Source: Eutrigla gurnardus (Eukaryota > Chordata > Actinopteri > Perciformes > Triglidae). Taken from it: a stretch of DNA of 64,000 nt. The translations under genes were made by a program, and so were the position numbers. Under the pieces are notes generated by a model. That model had not been told where the DNA came from. It saw only the letters and a list, made by a program, of their open reading frames with translations, and ran no database searches. This document shows positions 46,019-59,542 of this stretch, one piece after another; the stretch's first letter is position 1; each line of letters opens with the position of its first letter. The stretch covers positions 24,489,590 to 24,553,589 of the forward strand of contig OY741265.1 in the NCBI GenBank assembly GCA_963514095.1, read 5' to 3'.

Positions 46019-49000
46019 TGGCATTTTATTGTAATTTGCAATTTGGCAGGAGCAGAGCTTTTTCTCTGCGCATTTTGCGTTGCATTTCGGTAAAAAAGTC
46101 TTTAAAAAAGTGCTTTTTATTCTCTCTCTAGCCAATGTTGTTGACAAGTTTGTAGCTAGCTAAATCCATTAGCTAGCTCTTATAGTCAGCACTTTGAAAC
46201 CAATGTAGAAAGAAATTTACCTGTTAGTTATTAAGGTTTGATTGTGACTTATTTTTGCATGCACTAACAACAGGTAAGCTTTAGCAAGCTTATGATCCGT
46301 TGTCCAAACGCATTATATGGCTAATTAGTTAGCTAATGCAATTGCGCAAAATGCGTAGAGAAGAAGCTGTGCTCTGGTCATAGTGAGGTTCCCCTCGTGG
46401 GAATGCAGTCATGTGATTAGATGAAAACGAGATTATTTGATTTTAACTGTAGGATTTTCTTAAGTAGGGCTGCACGGTGGTGTAGTGGGTAGCACTGTCA
46501 CCTCACAGAGAGAGGGACCCGGGTTCGATTCTCTGGTCGGATTCGGGTTCCTTCTGTGTGGAGTTTGCACGTTCTCCCCGTGTTAGCGTGGGTTCTCTCC
46601 GGGTTCTCCGGCTTCCTCCCACAGTCCAAAAACATGCAGGATGGGGATAGGTTAATTGATGACTCGAAATTGCCCATAGGTCTGAGTAAGTTTTTCTCCT
46701 TTTATATTACATTGTTTAATTATTGTACATTTTGTATGTTATTTGCTTTTACCTGTTCATTTTCTTCTGTAACAAGGTATGAAGGCAGGCAGGTAAGTGG
46801 TTATCAAGGTTCAGAGTAAGTTTTTCTACTTTTACATTACATTGTTTCATGAATGTACATTTTGTGTATTTGATTTGAACTGTTCATTGTCTTCTGCATA
46901 TGACAAGGAGCACAGACGTATTTTTTGCATGTAAAATTGTTTGATTATTTTCTGTTAACTTTCCTTAAGGTTTTTTGTGGCATTTTATTGTAATTTGCAA
47001 TTTGGCAGGAGCAGAGCTTTTTCTCTGCGCATTTTGCGTTGCATTTCGGTAAAAAAGTCTTTAAAAAAGTGCTTTTTATTCTCTCTCTAGCCAATGTTGT
47101 TGACAAGTTTGTAGCTAGCTAAATCCATTAGCTAGCTCTTATAGTCAGCACTTTGAAACCAATGTAGAAAGAAATTTACCTGTTAGTTATTAAGGTTTGA
47201 TTGTGACTTATTTTTGCATGCACTAACAACAGGTAAGCTTTAGCAAGCTTATGATCCGTTGTCCAAACGCATTATATGGCTAATTAGTTAGCTAATGCAA
47301 TTGCGCAAAATGCGTAGAGAAGAAGCTGTGCTCTGGTCATAGTGAGGTTCCCCTCGTGGGAATGCAGTCATGTGATTAGATGAAAACGAGGTTATTTGAT
47401 TTTAACTGTAGGATTTTCTTAAGTAGGGCTGCACGGTGGTGTAGTGGGTAGCACTGTCACCTCACAGAGAGAGGGACCCGGGTTCGATTCTCTGGTCGGA
47501 TTCGGGTTCCTTCTGTGTGGAGTTTGCACGTTCTCCCCGTGTTAGCGTGGGTTCTCTCCGGGTTCTCCGGCTTCCTCCCACAGTCCAAAAACATGCAGGA
47601 TGGGGATAGGTTAATTGATGACTCGAAATTGCCCATAGGTCTGAGTAAGTTTTTCTCCTTTTATATTACATTGTTTAATTATTGTACATTTTGTATGTTA
47701 TTTGCTTTTACCTGTTCATTTTCTTCTGTAACAAGGTATGAAGGCAGGCAGGTAAGTGGTTATCAAGGTTCAGAGTAAGTTTTTCTACTTTTACATTACA
47801 TTGTTTCATGAATGTACATTTTGTGTATTTGATTTGAACTGTTCATTGTCTTCTGCATATGACAAGGAGCACAGACGTATTTTTTGCATGTAAAATTGTT
47901 TGATTATTTTCTGTTAAGTTTCCTTAAGGTTTTTTGTGGCATTTTATTGTAATTTGCAATTTGGCAGGAGCAGAGCTTTTTCTCTGCGCATTTTGCGTTG
48001 CATTTCGGTAAAAGAAATAACAAAAAGTCTTTAAAAAAGTGCTTTTTATTCTCTCTCTAGCCAATGTTGTTGACAAGTTTGTAGCTAGCTAAATCCATTA
48101 GCTAGCTCTTATAGTCAGCACTTTGAAACCAATGTAGAAAGAAATTAACCTGTTAGTTATTAAGGTTTGATTGTGACTTATTTTTGCATGCACTAACAAC
48201 AGGTAAGCTTTAGCAAGCTTATGATCCGTTGTCTAAAAGCATTATATGGCTAATTAGTTAGCTAATGCAATTGCGCAAAATGCGTAGAGAAGAAGCTGTG
48301 CTCTGGTCATAGTGAGGTTCCCCTCGTGGGAATGCAGTCATGTGATTAGATGAAAACGAGGTTATTTGATTTTAACTGTAGGATTTTCTTAAGTAGGGCT
48401 GCACGGTGGTGTAGTGGGTAGCACTGTCACCTCACAGAGAGAGGGACCCGGGTTCGATTCTCTGGTCGGATTCGGGTTCCTTCTGTGTGGAGTTTGCACG
48501 TTCTCCCCGTGTTAGCGTGGGTTCTCTCCGGGTTCTCCGGCTTCCTCCCACAGTCCAAAAACATGCAGGATGGGGATAGGTTAATTGATGACTCGAAATT
48601 GCCCATAGGTCTGAGTAAGTTTTTCTCCTTTTATATTACATTGTTTAATTATTGTACATTTTGTATGTTATTTGCTTTTACCTGTTCATTTTCTTCTGTA
48701 ACAAGGTATGAAGGCAGGCAGGTAAGTGGTTATCAAGGTTCAGAGTAAGTTTTTCTACTTTTACATTACATTGTTTCATGAATGTACATTTTGTGTATTT
48801 GATTTGAACTGTTCATTGTCTTCTGCATATGACAAGGAGCACAGACGTATTTTTTGCATGTAAAATTGTTTGATTATTTTCTGTTAACTTTCCTTAAGGT
48901 TTTTTGTGGCATTTTATTGTAATTTGCAATTTGGCAGGAGCAGAGCTTTTTCTCTGCGCATTTTGCGTTGCATTTCGGTAAAAGAAATAACAAAAAGTCT

Positions 49001-52000
49001 TTAAAAAAGTGCTTTTTATTCTCTCTCTAGCCAATGTTGTTGACAAGTTTGTAGCTAGCTAAATCCATTAGCTAGCTCTTATAGTCAGCACTTTGAAACC
49101 AATGTAGAAAGAAATTTACCTGTTAGTTATTAAGGTTTGATTGTGACTTATTTTTGCATGCACTAACAACAGGTAAGCTTTAGCAAGCTTATGATCCGTT
49201 GTCTAAACGCATTATATGGCTAATTAGTTAGCTAATGCAAATGCGCAAAATGCGTAGAGAAGAAGCTGTGCTCTGGTCATAGTGAGGTTCCCCTCGTGGG
49301 AATGCAGTCATGTGATTAGATGAAAACGAGGTTATTTGATTTTAACTGTAGGATTTTCTTAAGTAGGGCTGCACGGTGGTGTAGTGGGTAGCACTGTCAC
49401 CTCACAGAGAGAGGGACCCGGGTTCGATTCTCTGGTCGGATTCGGGTTCCTTCTGTGTGGAGTTTGCACGTTCTCCCCGTGTTAGCGTGGGTTCTCTCCG
49501 GGTTCTCCGGCTTCCTCCCACAGTCCAAAAACATGCAGGATGGGGATAGGTTAATTGATGACTCGAAATTGCCCATAGGTCTGAGTAAGTTTTTCTCCTT
49601 TTATATTACATTGTTTAATTATTGTACATTTTGTATGTTATTTGCTTTTACCTGTTCATTTTCTTCTGTAACAAGGTATGAAGGCAGGCAGGTAAGTGGT
49701 TATCAAGGTTCAGAGTAAGTTTTTCTACTTTTACATTACATTGTTTCATGAATGTACATTTTGTGTATTTGATTTGAACTGTTCATTGTCTTCTGCATAT
49801 GACAAGGAGCACAGACGTATTTTTTGCATGTAAAATTGTTTGATTATTTTCTGTTAACTTTCCTTAAGGTTTTTTGTGGCATTTTATTGTAATTTGCAAT
49901 TTGGCAGGAGCAGAGCTTTTTCTCTGCGCATTTTGCGTTGCATTTCGGTAAAAAAGTCTTTAAAAAAGTGCTTTTTATTCTCTCTCTAGCCAATGTTGTT
50001 GACAAGTTTGTAGCTAGCTAAATCCATTAGCTAGCTCTTATAGTCAGCACTTTGAAACCAATGTAGAAAGAAATTTACCTGTTAGTTATTAAGGTTTGAT
50101 TGTGACTTATTTTTGCATGCACTAACAACAGGTAAGCTTTAGCAAGCTTATGATCCGTTGTCCAAACGCATTATATGGCTAATTAGTTAGCTAATGCAAT
50201 TGCGCAAAATGCGTAGAGAAGAAGCTGTGCTCTGGTCATAGTGAGGTTCCCCTCGTGGGAATGCAGTCATGTGATTAGATGAAAACGAGGTTATTTGATT
50301 TTAACTGTAGGATTTTCTTAAGTAGGGCTGCACGGTGGTGTAGTGGGTAGCACTGTCACCTCACAGAGAGAGGGACCCGGGTTCGATTCTCTGGTCGGAT
50401 TCGGGTTCCTTCTGTGTGGAGTTTGCACGTTCTCCCCGTGTTAGCGTGGGTTCTCTCCGGGTTCTCCGGCTTCCTCCCACAGTCCAAAAACATGCAGGAT
50501 GGGGATAGGTTAATTGATGACTCGAAATTGCCCATAGGTCTGAGTAAGTTTTTCTCCTTTTATATTACATTGTTTAATTATTGTACATTTTGTATGTTAT
50601 TTGCTTTTACCTGTTCATTTTCTTCTGTAACAAGGTATGAAGGCAGGCAGGTAAGTGGTTATCAAGGTTCAGAGTAAGTTTTTCTACTTTTACATTACAT
50701 TGTTTCATGAATGTACATTTTGTGTATTTGATTTGAACTGTTCATTGTCTTCTGCATATGACAAGGAGCACAGACGTATTTTTTGCATGTAAAATTGTTT
50801 GATTATTTTCTGTTAACTTTCCTTAAGGTTTTTTGTGGCATTTTATTGTAATTTGCAATTTGGCAGGAGCAGAGCTTTTTCTCTGCGCATTTTGCGTTGC
50901 ATTTCGGTAAAAGAAATAACAAAAAGTCTTTAAAAAAGTGCTTTTTATTCTCTCTCTAGCCAATGTTGTTGACAAGTTTGTAGCTAGCTAAATCCATTAG
51001 CTAGCTCTTATAGTCAGCACTTTGAAACCAATGTAGAAAGAAATTTACCTGTTAGTTATTAAGGTTTGATTGTGACTTATTTTTGCATGCACTAACAACA
51101 GGTAAGCTTTAGCAAGCTTATGATCCGTTGTCTAAACGCATTATATGGCTAATTAGTTAGCTAATGCAAATGCGCAAAATGCGTAGAGAAGAAGCTGTGC
51201 TCTGGTCATAGTGAGGTTCCCCTCGTGGGAATGCAGTCATGTGATTAGATGAAAACGAGGTTATTTGATTTTAACTGTAGGATTTTCTTAAGTAGGGCTG
51301 CACGGTGGTGTAGTGGGTAGCACTGTCACCTCACAGAGAGAGGGACCCGGGTTCGATTCTCTGGTCGGATTCGGGTTCCTTCTGTGTGGAGTTTGCACGT
51401 TCTCCCCGTGTTAGCGTGGGTTCTCTCCGGGTTCTCCGGCTTCCTCCCACAGTCCAAAAACATGCAGGATGGGGATAGGTTAATTGATGACTCGAAATTG
51501 CCCATAGGTCTGAGAGTTCTGAGTAAGTTTTTCTCCTTTTATATTACATTGTTTAATTATTGTACATTTTGTATGTTATTTGCTTTACCTGTTCATTTTC
51601 TTCTGTAACAAGGTATGAAGGCAGGCAGGTAAGTGCACTGGTTATCAAGGTTCAGAGTAAGTTTTTCTACTTTTACATTACATTGTTTCATGAATGTACA
51701 TTTTGTGTATTTGATTTGAACTGTTCATTGTCTTCTGCATATGACAAGGAGCACAGACGTATTTTTTGCATGTAAAATTGTTTGATTATTTTCTGTTAAG
51801 TTTCCTTAAGGTTTTTTGTGGCATTTTATTGTAATTTGCAATTTGGCAGGAGCAGAGCTTTTTCTCTGCGCATTTTGCGTTGCATTTCGGTAAAAAAGTC
51901 TTTAAAAAAGTGCTTTTTATTCTCTCTCTAGCCAATGTTGTTGACAAGTTTGTAGCTAGCTAAATCCATTAGCTAGCTCTTATAGTCAGCACTTTGAAAC

Positions 52001-55000
52001 CAATGTAGAAAGAAATTTACCTGTTAGTTATTAAGGTTTGATTGTGACTTATTTTTGCATGCACTAACAACAGGTAAGCTTTAGCAAGCTTATGATCCGT
52101 TGTCCAAACGCATTATATGGCTAATTAGTTAGCTAATGCAATTGCGCAAAATGCGTAGAGAAGAAGCTGTGCTCTGGTCATAGTGAGGTTCCCCTCGTGG
52201 GAATGCAGTCATGTGATTAGATGAAAACGAGGTTATTTGATTTTAACTGTAGGATTTTCTTAAGTAGGGCTGCACGGTGGTGTAGTGGGTAGCACTGTCA
52301 CCTCACAGAGAGAGGGACCCGGGTTCGATTCTCTGGTCGGATTCGGGTTCCTTCTGTGTGGAGTTTGCACGTTCTCCCCGTGTTAGCGTGGGTTCTCTCC
52401 GGGTTCTCCGGCTTCCTCCCACAGTCCAAAAACATGCAGGATGGGGATAGGTTAATTGATGACTCGAAATTGCCCATAGGTCTGAGTAAGTTTTTCTCCT
52501 TTTATATTACATTGTTTAATTATTGTACATTTTGTATGTTATTTGCTTTTACCTGTTCATTTTCTTCTGTAACAAGGTATGAAGGCAGGCAGGTAAGTGG
52601 TTATCAAGGTTCAGAGTAAGTTTTTCTACTTTTACATTACATTGTTTCATGAATGTACATTTTGTGTATTTGATTTGAACTGTTCATTGTCTTCTGCATA
52701 TGACAAGGAGCACAGACGTATTTTTTGCATGTAAAATTGTTTGATTATTTTCTGTTAACTTTCCTTAAGGTTTTTTGTGGCATTTTATTGTAATTTGCAA
52801 TTTGGCAGGAGCAGAGCTTTTTCTCTGCGCATTTTGCGTTGCATTTCGGTAAAAAAGTGCTTTTTATTCTCTCTCTAGCCAATGTTGTTGACAAGTTTGT
52901 AGCTAGCTAAATCCATTAGCTAGCTCTTATAGTCAGCACTTTGAAACCAATGTAGAAAGAAATTTACCTGTTAGTTATTAAGGTTTGATTGTGACTTATT
53001 TTTGCATGCACTAACAACAGGTAAGCTTTAGCAAGCTTATGATCCGTTGTCCAAACACATTATATGGCTAATTAGTTAGCTAATGCAATTGCGCAAAATG
53101 CGTAGAGAAGAAGCTGTGCTCTGGTCATAGTGAGGTTCCCCTCGTGGGAATGCAGTCATGTGATTAGATGAAAACGAGGTTATTTGATTTTAACTGTAGG
53201 ATTTTCTTAAGTAGGGCTGCACGGTGGTGTAGTGGGTAGCACTGTCACCTCACAGAGAGAGGGACCCGGGTTCGATTCTCTGGTCGGATTCGGGTTCCTT
53301 CTGTGTGGAGTTTGCACGTTCTCCCCGTGTTAGCGTGGGTTCTCTCCGGGTTCTCCGGCTTCCTCCCACAGTCCAAAAACATGCAGGATGGGGATAGGTT
53401 AATTGATGACTCGAAATTGCCCATAGGTCTGAGTAAGTTTTTCTCCTTTTATATTACATTGTTTAATTATTGTACATTTTGTATGTTATTTGCTTTTACC
53501 TGTTCATTTTCTTCTGTAACAAGGTATGAAGGCAGGCAGGTAAGTGGTTATCAAGGTTCAGAGTAAGTTTTTCTACTTTTACATTACATTGTTTCATGAA
53601 TGTACATTTTGGGGATTTTTAATTTGAACTGTTCATTGTCTTCTGCATATGACAAGGAGCACAGACGTATTTTTTGCATGTAAAATTGTTTGATTATTTT
53701 CTGTTAAGTTTCCTTAAGGTTTTTTGTGGCATTTTATTGTAATTTGCAATTTGGCAGGAGCAGAGCTTTTTCTCTGCGCATTTTGCGTTGCATTTCGGTA
53801 AAAAAGTGCTTTTTATTCTCTCTCTAGCCAATGTTGTTGACAAGTTTGTAGCTAGCTAAATCCATTAGCTAGCTCTTATAGTCAGCACTTTGAAACCAAT
53901 GTAGAAAGAAATTTACCTTTTAGTTATTAAGGTTTGATTGTGACTTATTTTTGCATGCACTAACAACAGGTAAGCTTTAGCAAGCTTATGATCCGTTGTC
54001 CAAACACATTATATGGCTAATTAGTTAGCTAATGCAATTGCGCAAAATGCGTAGAGAAGAAGCTGTGCTCTGGTCATAGTGAGGTTCCCCTCGTGGGAAT
54101 GCAGTCATGTGATTAGATGAAAACGAGGTTATTTGATTTTAACTGTAGGATTTTCTTAAGTAGGGCTGCACGGTGGTGTAGTGGGTAGCACTGTCACCTC
54201 ACAGAGAGAGGGACCCGGGTTCGATTCTCTGGTCGGATTCGGGTTCCTTCTGTGTGGAGTTTGCACGTTCTCCCCGTGTTAGCGTGGGTTCTCTCCGGGT
54301 TCTCCGGCTTCCTCCCACAGTCCAAAAACATGCAGGATGGGGATAGGTTAATTGATGACTCGAAATTGCCCATAGGTCTGAGTAAGTTTTTCTCCTTTTA
54401 TATTACATTGTTTAATTATTGTACATTTTGTATGTTATTTGCTTTTACCTGTTCATTTTCTTCTGTAACAAGGTATGAAGGCAGGCAGGTAAGTGGTTAT
54501 CAAGGTTCAGAGTAAGTTTTTCTACTTTTACATTACATTGTTTCATGAATGTACATTTTGTGTATTTGATTTGAACTGTTCATTGTCTTCTGCATATGAC
54601 AAGGAGCACAGACGTATTTTTTGCATGTAAAATTGTTTGATTATTTTCTGTTAACTTTCCTTAAGGTTTTTTGTGGCATTTTATTGTAATTTGCAATTTG
54701 GCAGGAGCAGAGCTTTTCTCTGCGCATTTTGCGTTGCATTTCGGTAAAAAAGTCTTTAAAAAAGTGCTTTTTATTCTCTCTCTAGCCAATGTTGTTGACA
54801 AGTTTGTAGCTAGCTAAATCCATTAGCTAGCTCTTATAGTCAGCACTTTGAAACCAATGTAGAAAGAAATTTACCTGTTAGTTATTAAGGTTTGATTGTG
54901 ACTTATTTTTGCATGCACTAACAACAGGTAAGCTTTAGCAAGCTTATGATCCGTTGTCCAAACGCATTATATGGCTAATTAGTTAGCTAATGCAATTGCG

Positions 55001-57363
55001 CAAAATGCGTAGAGAAGAAGCTGTGCTCTGGTCATAGTGAGGTTCCCCTCGTGGGAATGCAGTCATGTGATTAGATGAAAACGAGGTTATTTGATTTTAA
55101 CTGTAGGATTTTCTTAAGTAGGGCTGCACGGTGGTGTAGTGGGTAGCACTGTCACCTCACAGAGAGAGGGACCCGGGTTCGATTCTCTGGTCGGATTCGG
55201 GTTCCTTCTGTGTGGAGTTTGCACGTTCTCCCCGTGTTAGCGTGGGTTCTCTCCGGGTTCTCCGGCTTCCTCCCACAGTCCAAAAACATGCAGGATGGGG
55301 ATAGGTTAATTGATGACTCGAAATTGCCCATAGGTCTGAGTAAGTTTTTCTCCTTTTATATTACATTGTTTAATTATTGTACATTTTGTATGTTATTTGC
55401 TTTTACCTGTTCATTTTCTTCTGTAACAAGGTATGAAGGCAGGCAGGTAAGTGGTTATCAAGGTTCAGAGTAAGTTTTTCTACTTTTACATTACATTGTT
55501 TCATGAATGTACATTTTGTGTATTTGATTTGAACTGTTCATTGTCTTCTGCTTATGACAAGGAGCACAGACGTATTTTTTGCATGTAAAATTGTTTGATT
55601 ATTTTCTGTTAAGTTTCGTTAAGGTTTTTTGTGGCATTTTATTGTAATTTGCAATTTGGCAGGAGCAGAGCTTTTTCTCTGCGCATTTTGCGTTGCATTT
55701 CGGTAAAAGAAATAACAAAAAGTCTTTAAAAAAGTGATTTTTATTCTCTCTCTAGCCAATGTTGTTGACAAGTTTGTAGCTAGCTAAATCCATTAGCTAG
55801 CTCTTATAGTCAGCACTTTGAAACCAATGTAGAAAGAAATTTACCTGTTAGTTATTAAGGTTTGATTGTGACTTATTTTTGCATGCACTAACAACAGGTA
55901 AGCTTTAGCAAGCTTATGATCCGTTGTCTAAAAGCATTATATGGCTAATTAGTTAGCTAATGCAATTGCGCAAAATGCGTAGAGAAGAAGCTGTGCTCTG
56001 GTCATAGTGAGGTTCCCCTCGTGGGAATGCAGTCATGTGATTAGATGAAAACGAGGTTATTTGATTTTAACTGTAGGATTTTCTTAAGTAGGGCTGCACG
56101 GTGGTGTAGTGGGTAGCACTGTCACCTCACAGAGAGAGGGACCCGGGTTCGATTCTCTGGTCGGATTCGGGTTCCTTCTGTGTGGAGTTTGCACGTTCTC
56201 CCCGTGTTAGCGTGGGTTCTCTCCGGGTTCTCCGGCTTCCTCCCACAGTCCAAAAACATGCAGGATGGGGATAGGTTAATTGATGACTCGAAATTGCCCA
56301 TAGGTCTGAGTAAGTTTTTCTCCTTTTATATTACATTGTTTAATTATTGTACATTTTGTATGTTATTTGCTTTTACCTGTTCATTTTCTTCTGTAACAAG
56401 GTATGAAGGCAGGCAGGTAAGTGGTTATCAAGGTTCAGAGTAAGTTTTTCTACTTTTACATTACATTGTTTCATGAATGTACATTTTGGGGATTTGATTT
56501 GAACTGTTCATTGTCTTCTGCATATGACAAGGAGCACAGACGTATTTTTTGCATGTAAAATTGTTTGATTATTTTCTGTTAACTTTCCTTAAGGTTTTTT
56601 GTGGCATTTTATTGTAATTTGCAATTTGGCAGGAGCAGAGCTTTTTCTCTGCGCATTTTGCGTTGCATTTCGGTAAAAAAGTCTTTAAAAAAGTGCTTTT
56701 TATTCTCTCTCTAGCCAATGTTGTTGACAAGTTTGTAGCTAGCTAAATCCATTAGCTAGCTCTTATAGTCAGCACTTTGAAACCAATGTAGAAAGAAATT
56801 TACCTTTTAGTTATTAAGGTTTGATTGTGACTTATTTTTGCATGCACTAACAACAGGTAAGCTTTAGCAAGCTTATGATCCGTTGTCCAAACACATTATA
56901 TGGCTAATTAGTTAGCTAATGCAATTGCGCAAAATGCGTAGAGAAGAAGCTGTGCTCTGGTCATAGTGAGGTTCCCCTCGTGGGAATGCAGTCATGTGAT
57001 TAGATGAAAACGAGGTTATTTGATTTTAACTGTAGGATTTTCTTAAGTAGGGCTGCACGGTGGTGTAGTGGGTAGCACTGTCACCTCACAGAGAGAGGGA
57101 CCCGGGTTCGATTCTCTGGTCGGATTCGGGTTCCTTCTGTGTGGAGTTTGCACGTTCTCCCCGTGTTAGCGTGGGTTCTCTCCGGGTTCTCCGGCTTCCT
57201 CCCACAGTCCAAAAACATGCAGGATGGGGATAGGTTAATTGATGACTCGAAATTGCCCATAGGTCTGAGTAAGTTTTTCTCCTTTTATATTACATTGTTT
57301 AATTATTGTACATTTTGTATGTTATTTGCTTTTACCTGTTCATTTTCTTCTGTAACAAGGTAT

Positions 57364-57411
57364 GAAGGCAGGCAGGTAAGTAGGTATGAAGGCAGGCAGG
57401 TAAGTGGTTAT
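57364..57411 (+). repeat. 24-bp local duplication
   Basis: 'aggtatgaaggcaggcaggtaagt' occurs twice in a row in this unit only. This adds 24 bases and duplicates a CAGGTAAGT donor-like site. Confidence 0.9.
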
Positions 57412-57682
57412 CAAGGTTCAGAGTAAGTTTTTCTACTTTTACATTACATTGTTTCATGAATGTACATTTTGTGTATTTGATTTGAACTGTTCATTGTCTT
57501 CTGCATATGACAAGGAGCACAGACGTATTTTTTGCATGTAAAATTGTTTGATTATTTTCTGTTAACTTTCCTTAAGGTTTTTTGTGGCATTTTATTGTAA
57601 TTTGCAATTTGGCAGGAGCAGAGCTTTTTCTCTGCACATTTTGCGTTGCATTTCGGTAAAAGAAATAACAAAAAGTCTTTAA

Positions 57683-58364
57683 AGGAGTCATCACCAGGAA
57701 ATCGCAATTTCTCTTGTTAAAACATGCATATCTGTGTTTGACCTCAGTTGAAACTTGCCTGAAAGGCTGGAGTTTGAAAGTGGCGCCGTTTTTTCGCTTC
57801 TGCTCTTTTTCCGAACAGGAATAGCACACAAGGGTGTGCATTCCTAAAGCACGAGATTTTGATTCTGCGCCTACGGTGACGTCACCGTGGAGGCTACTTG
57901 CATAAGCCCACCCCTCTTTCACCACCCAACCCCCCCCCCCCGTCCGCTACCTGACGTCCTGCTGTAAACGTGTCTCTTCAACCGTCTCTGGCTCTTCACT
58001 CTCCGGTTCGGGTTCCGACTCTGGTTCGTACATAAATGCCTGAATTCCGTAAGGTTCGTCATTTAGTGTGTGCGCCATGACAGGGGGCTGTTTATGTTTT
58101 GGAGTCTGCATGCAGGCAAGCCCCCCCGGCTCTGTCCTTCCTGCGGCGAATCAACGCGCGCCTCATTACATATTATACAATGCACATCCGGACCAGTCAA
58201 AACCTCGCGCGTAATCTCGCGTGATAAAATCGCGGTACGAAAAAGGGTCAGAACAAGCTCAATGTTTGATTAAAATTTTTTTTTTTTTTTCTAATAAGTT
58301 TTACGAATTGATCCAAAGCGATCCAAGGGGGGCTGGATACGTATAAAACCAGGTTATGACTCCT
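57683..58364. mobile_element. 682-bp TTAA-flanked MITE, copy 2
   Basis: Same length as copy 1, with only two substitutions noticed by eye. It sits at a different TTAA of the unit: empty units read 'aagtctTTAAaaaagtg', whereas here TTAA is present on both sides (57,679-57,682; 58,365-58,368). It is therefore an independent insertion and not a copy carried by unit duplication. Confidence 0.93.
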
Positions 58365-59542
58365 TTAAAAAAGTGATTTTTATTCTCTCTCTAGCCAATG
58401 TTGTTGATAAGTTTGTAGCTAGCTAAATCCATTAGCTAGCTCTTATAGTCAGCACTTTGAAACCAATGTAGAAAGAAATGTACCTGTTAATTATTAAGGT
58501 TTGATTGTGACTCATTTTTGCATGCACTAACAACAGGTAAGCTTTAGCAAGCTTATGATCCGTTGTCTAAAAGCATTATATGGCTAATTAGTTAGCTAAT
58601 GCAAATGCGCAAAATGCGTAGAGAAGAAGCTGTGCTCTGGTCATAGTGAGGTTCCCCTCGTGGGAATGCAGTCATGTGATTAGATGAAAACGAGGTTATT
58701 TGATTTTAACTGTAGGATTTTCTTCAGTAGTGCTGCACGGTGGTGTAGTGGGTAGCACTGTCACCTCACAGAGAGAGGGACCCGGGTTCGTTTCTCTGGT
58801 CGGATTCGGGTTCCTTCTGTGTGGAGTTTGCACATTCTCCCCGTGTTAGCGTGGGTTCTCTCCGGGTTCTCCGGCTTCCTCCCACAGTCCAAAAACATGC
58901 AGGATGGGGATAGGTTAATTGATGACTCGAAATTGCCCATAGGTCTGAGAGTTCTGAGTAAGTTTTTCTCCTTTTATATTACATTGTTTAATTATTGTAC
59001 ATTTTGTATGTTATTTGCTTTTACCTGTTCATTTTCTTCTGTAACAAGTTATGAAGGCAGGCAGGTAAGTGGTTATCAAGGTTCAGAGTAAGTTTTTCTA
59101 CTTTTACATTACATTGTTTCATGAATGTACATTTTGTGTATTTGATTTGAACTGTTCATTGTCTTCTGCATATGACAAGGAGCACAGATGTATTTTTTGC
59201 ATGTAAAATTGTTTGATTATTTTCTGTTAAGTTTCCTTAAGGTTTTTTGTGGCATTTTATTGTAATTTGCGATTTGGCAGGAGCACAGCTTTTTCTCTGC
59301 GCATTTTGCGTTGCATTTCGGTAAAAGAAATAACAAGAAGTCTTTAAAAAAGTGATTTTATTCTCTCTCTAGCCAATGTTAATGACAAGTTTGTAGCTAG
59401 CTAAATCCATTAGCTAGCTCTTATAGTCAGCACTTTGAAAGCAATGTAGAAAGAAATTTACCTATTAGTTATTAAGGTTTGATTGTGACTTATTTTTGCA
59501 TGCACTAACAACAGGTAAGCTTTAGCAAGCTTATGATCCATT

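Larger units (their letters stand above)
38569..59542 (+). repeat. large V-SINE-bearing tandem (satellite-like) array
   Basis: About 21 kb made of a ~960-980 bp unit. SINE heads begin at 40578, 41560, 44526, 45508, 46467, 47426, 48396, 49366, 50325, 51295, 52267, 53214, 54163, 55121, 56091, 57050 and 58730 (17 copies). From 45.5 to 57.6 kb the units are nearly identical and spaced 947-972 bp. Each unit contains: the SINE head (~220 bp); two ~120-bp sub-repeats starting GAGTAAGTTTTTCT; an inverted-repeat segment; an exon-like block between a CTCTCTCTAG acceptor and an ACAGGTAAGC donor. The right edge is cut by an hAT-like element. No gene is encoded. Confidence 0.97.

Noticed and set aside
40670..59091. 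Recurrent ~87-90 codon open frame starting MWSLHVLPVLAWV in each array unit, as if a repeated small-protein gene family
   Set aside because: It lies across the conserved V-domain of the SINE and continues into AT-rich spacer. Its conservation is that of the repeat, and it has no start context or homologue.
38569..59542. CRISPR-like or tandem RNA-gene array (tRNA, 5S, snRNA)
   Set aside because: Unit length, presence of a SINE V-domain, lack of an intact cloverleaf (only A/B boxes) and eukaryotic context exclude both.
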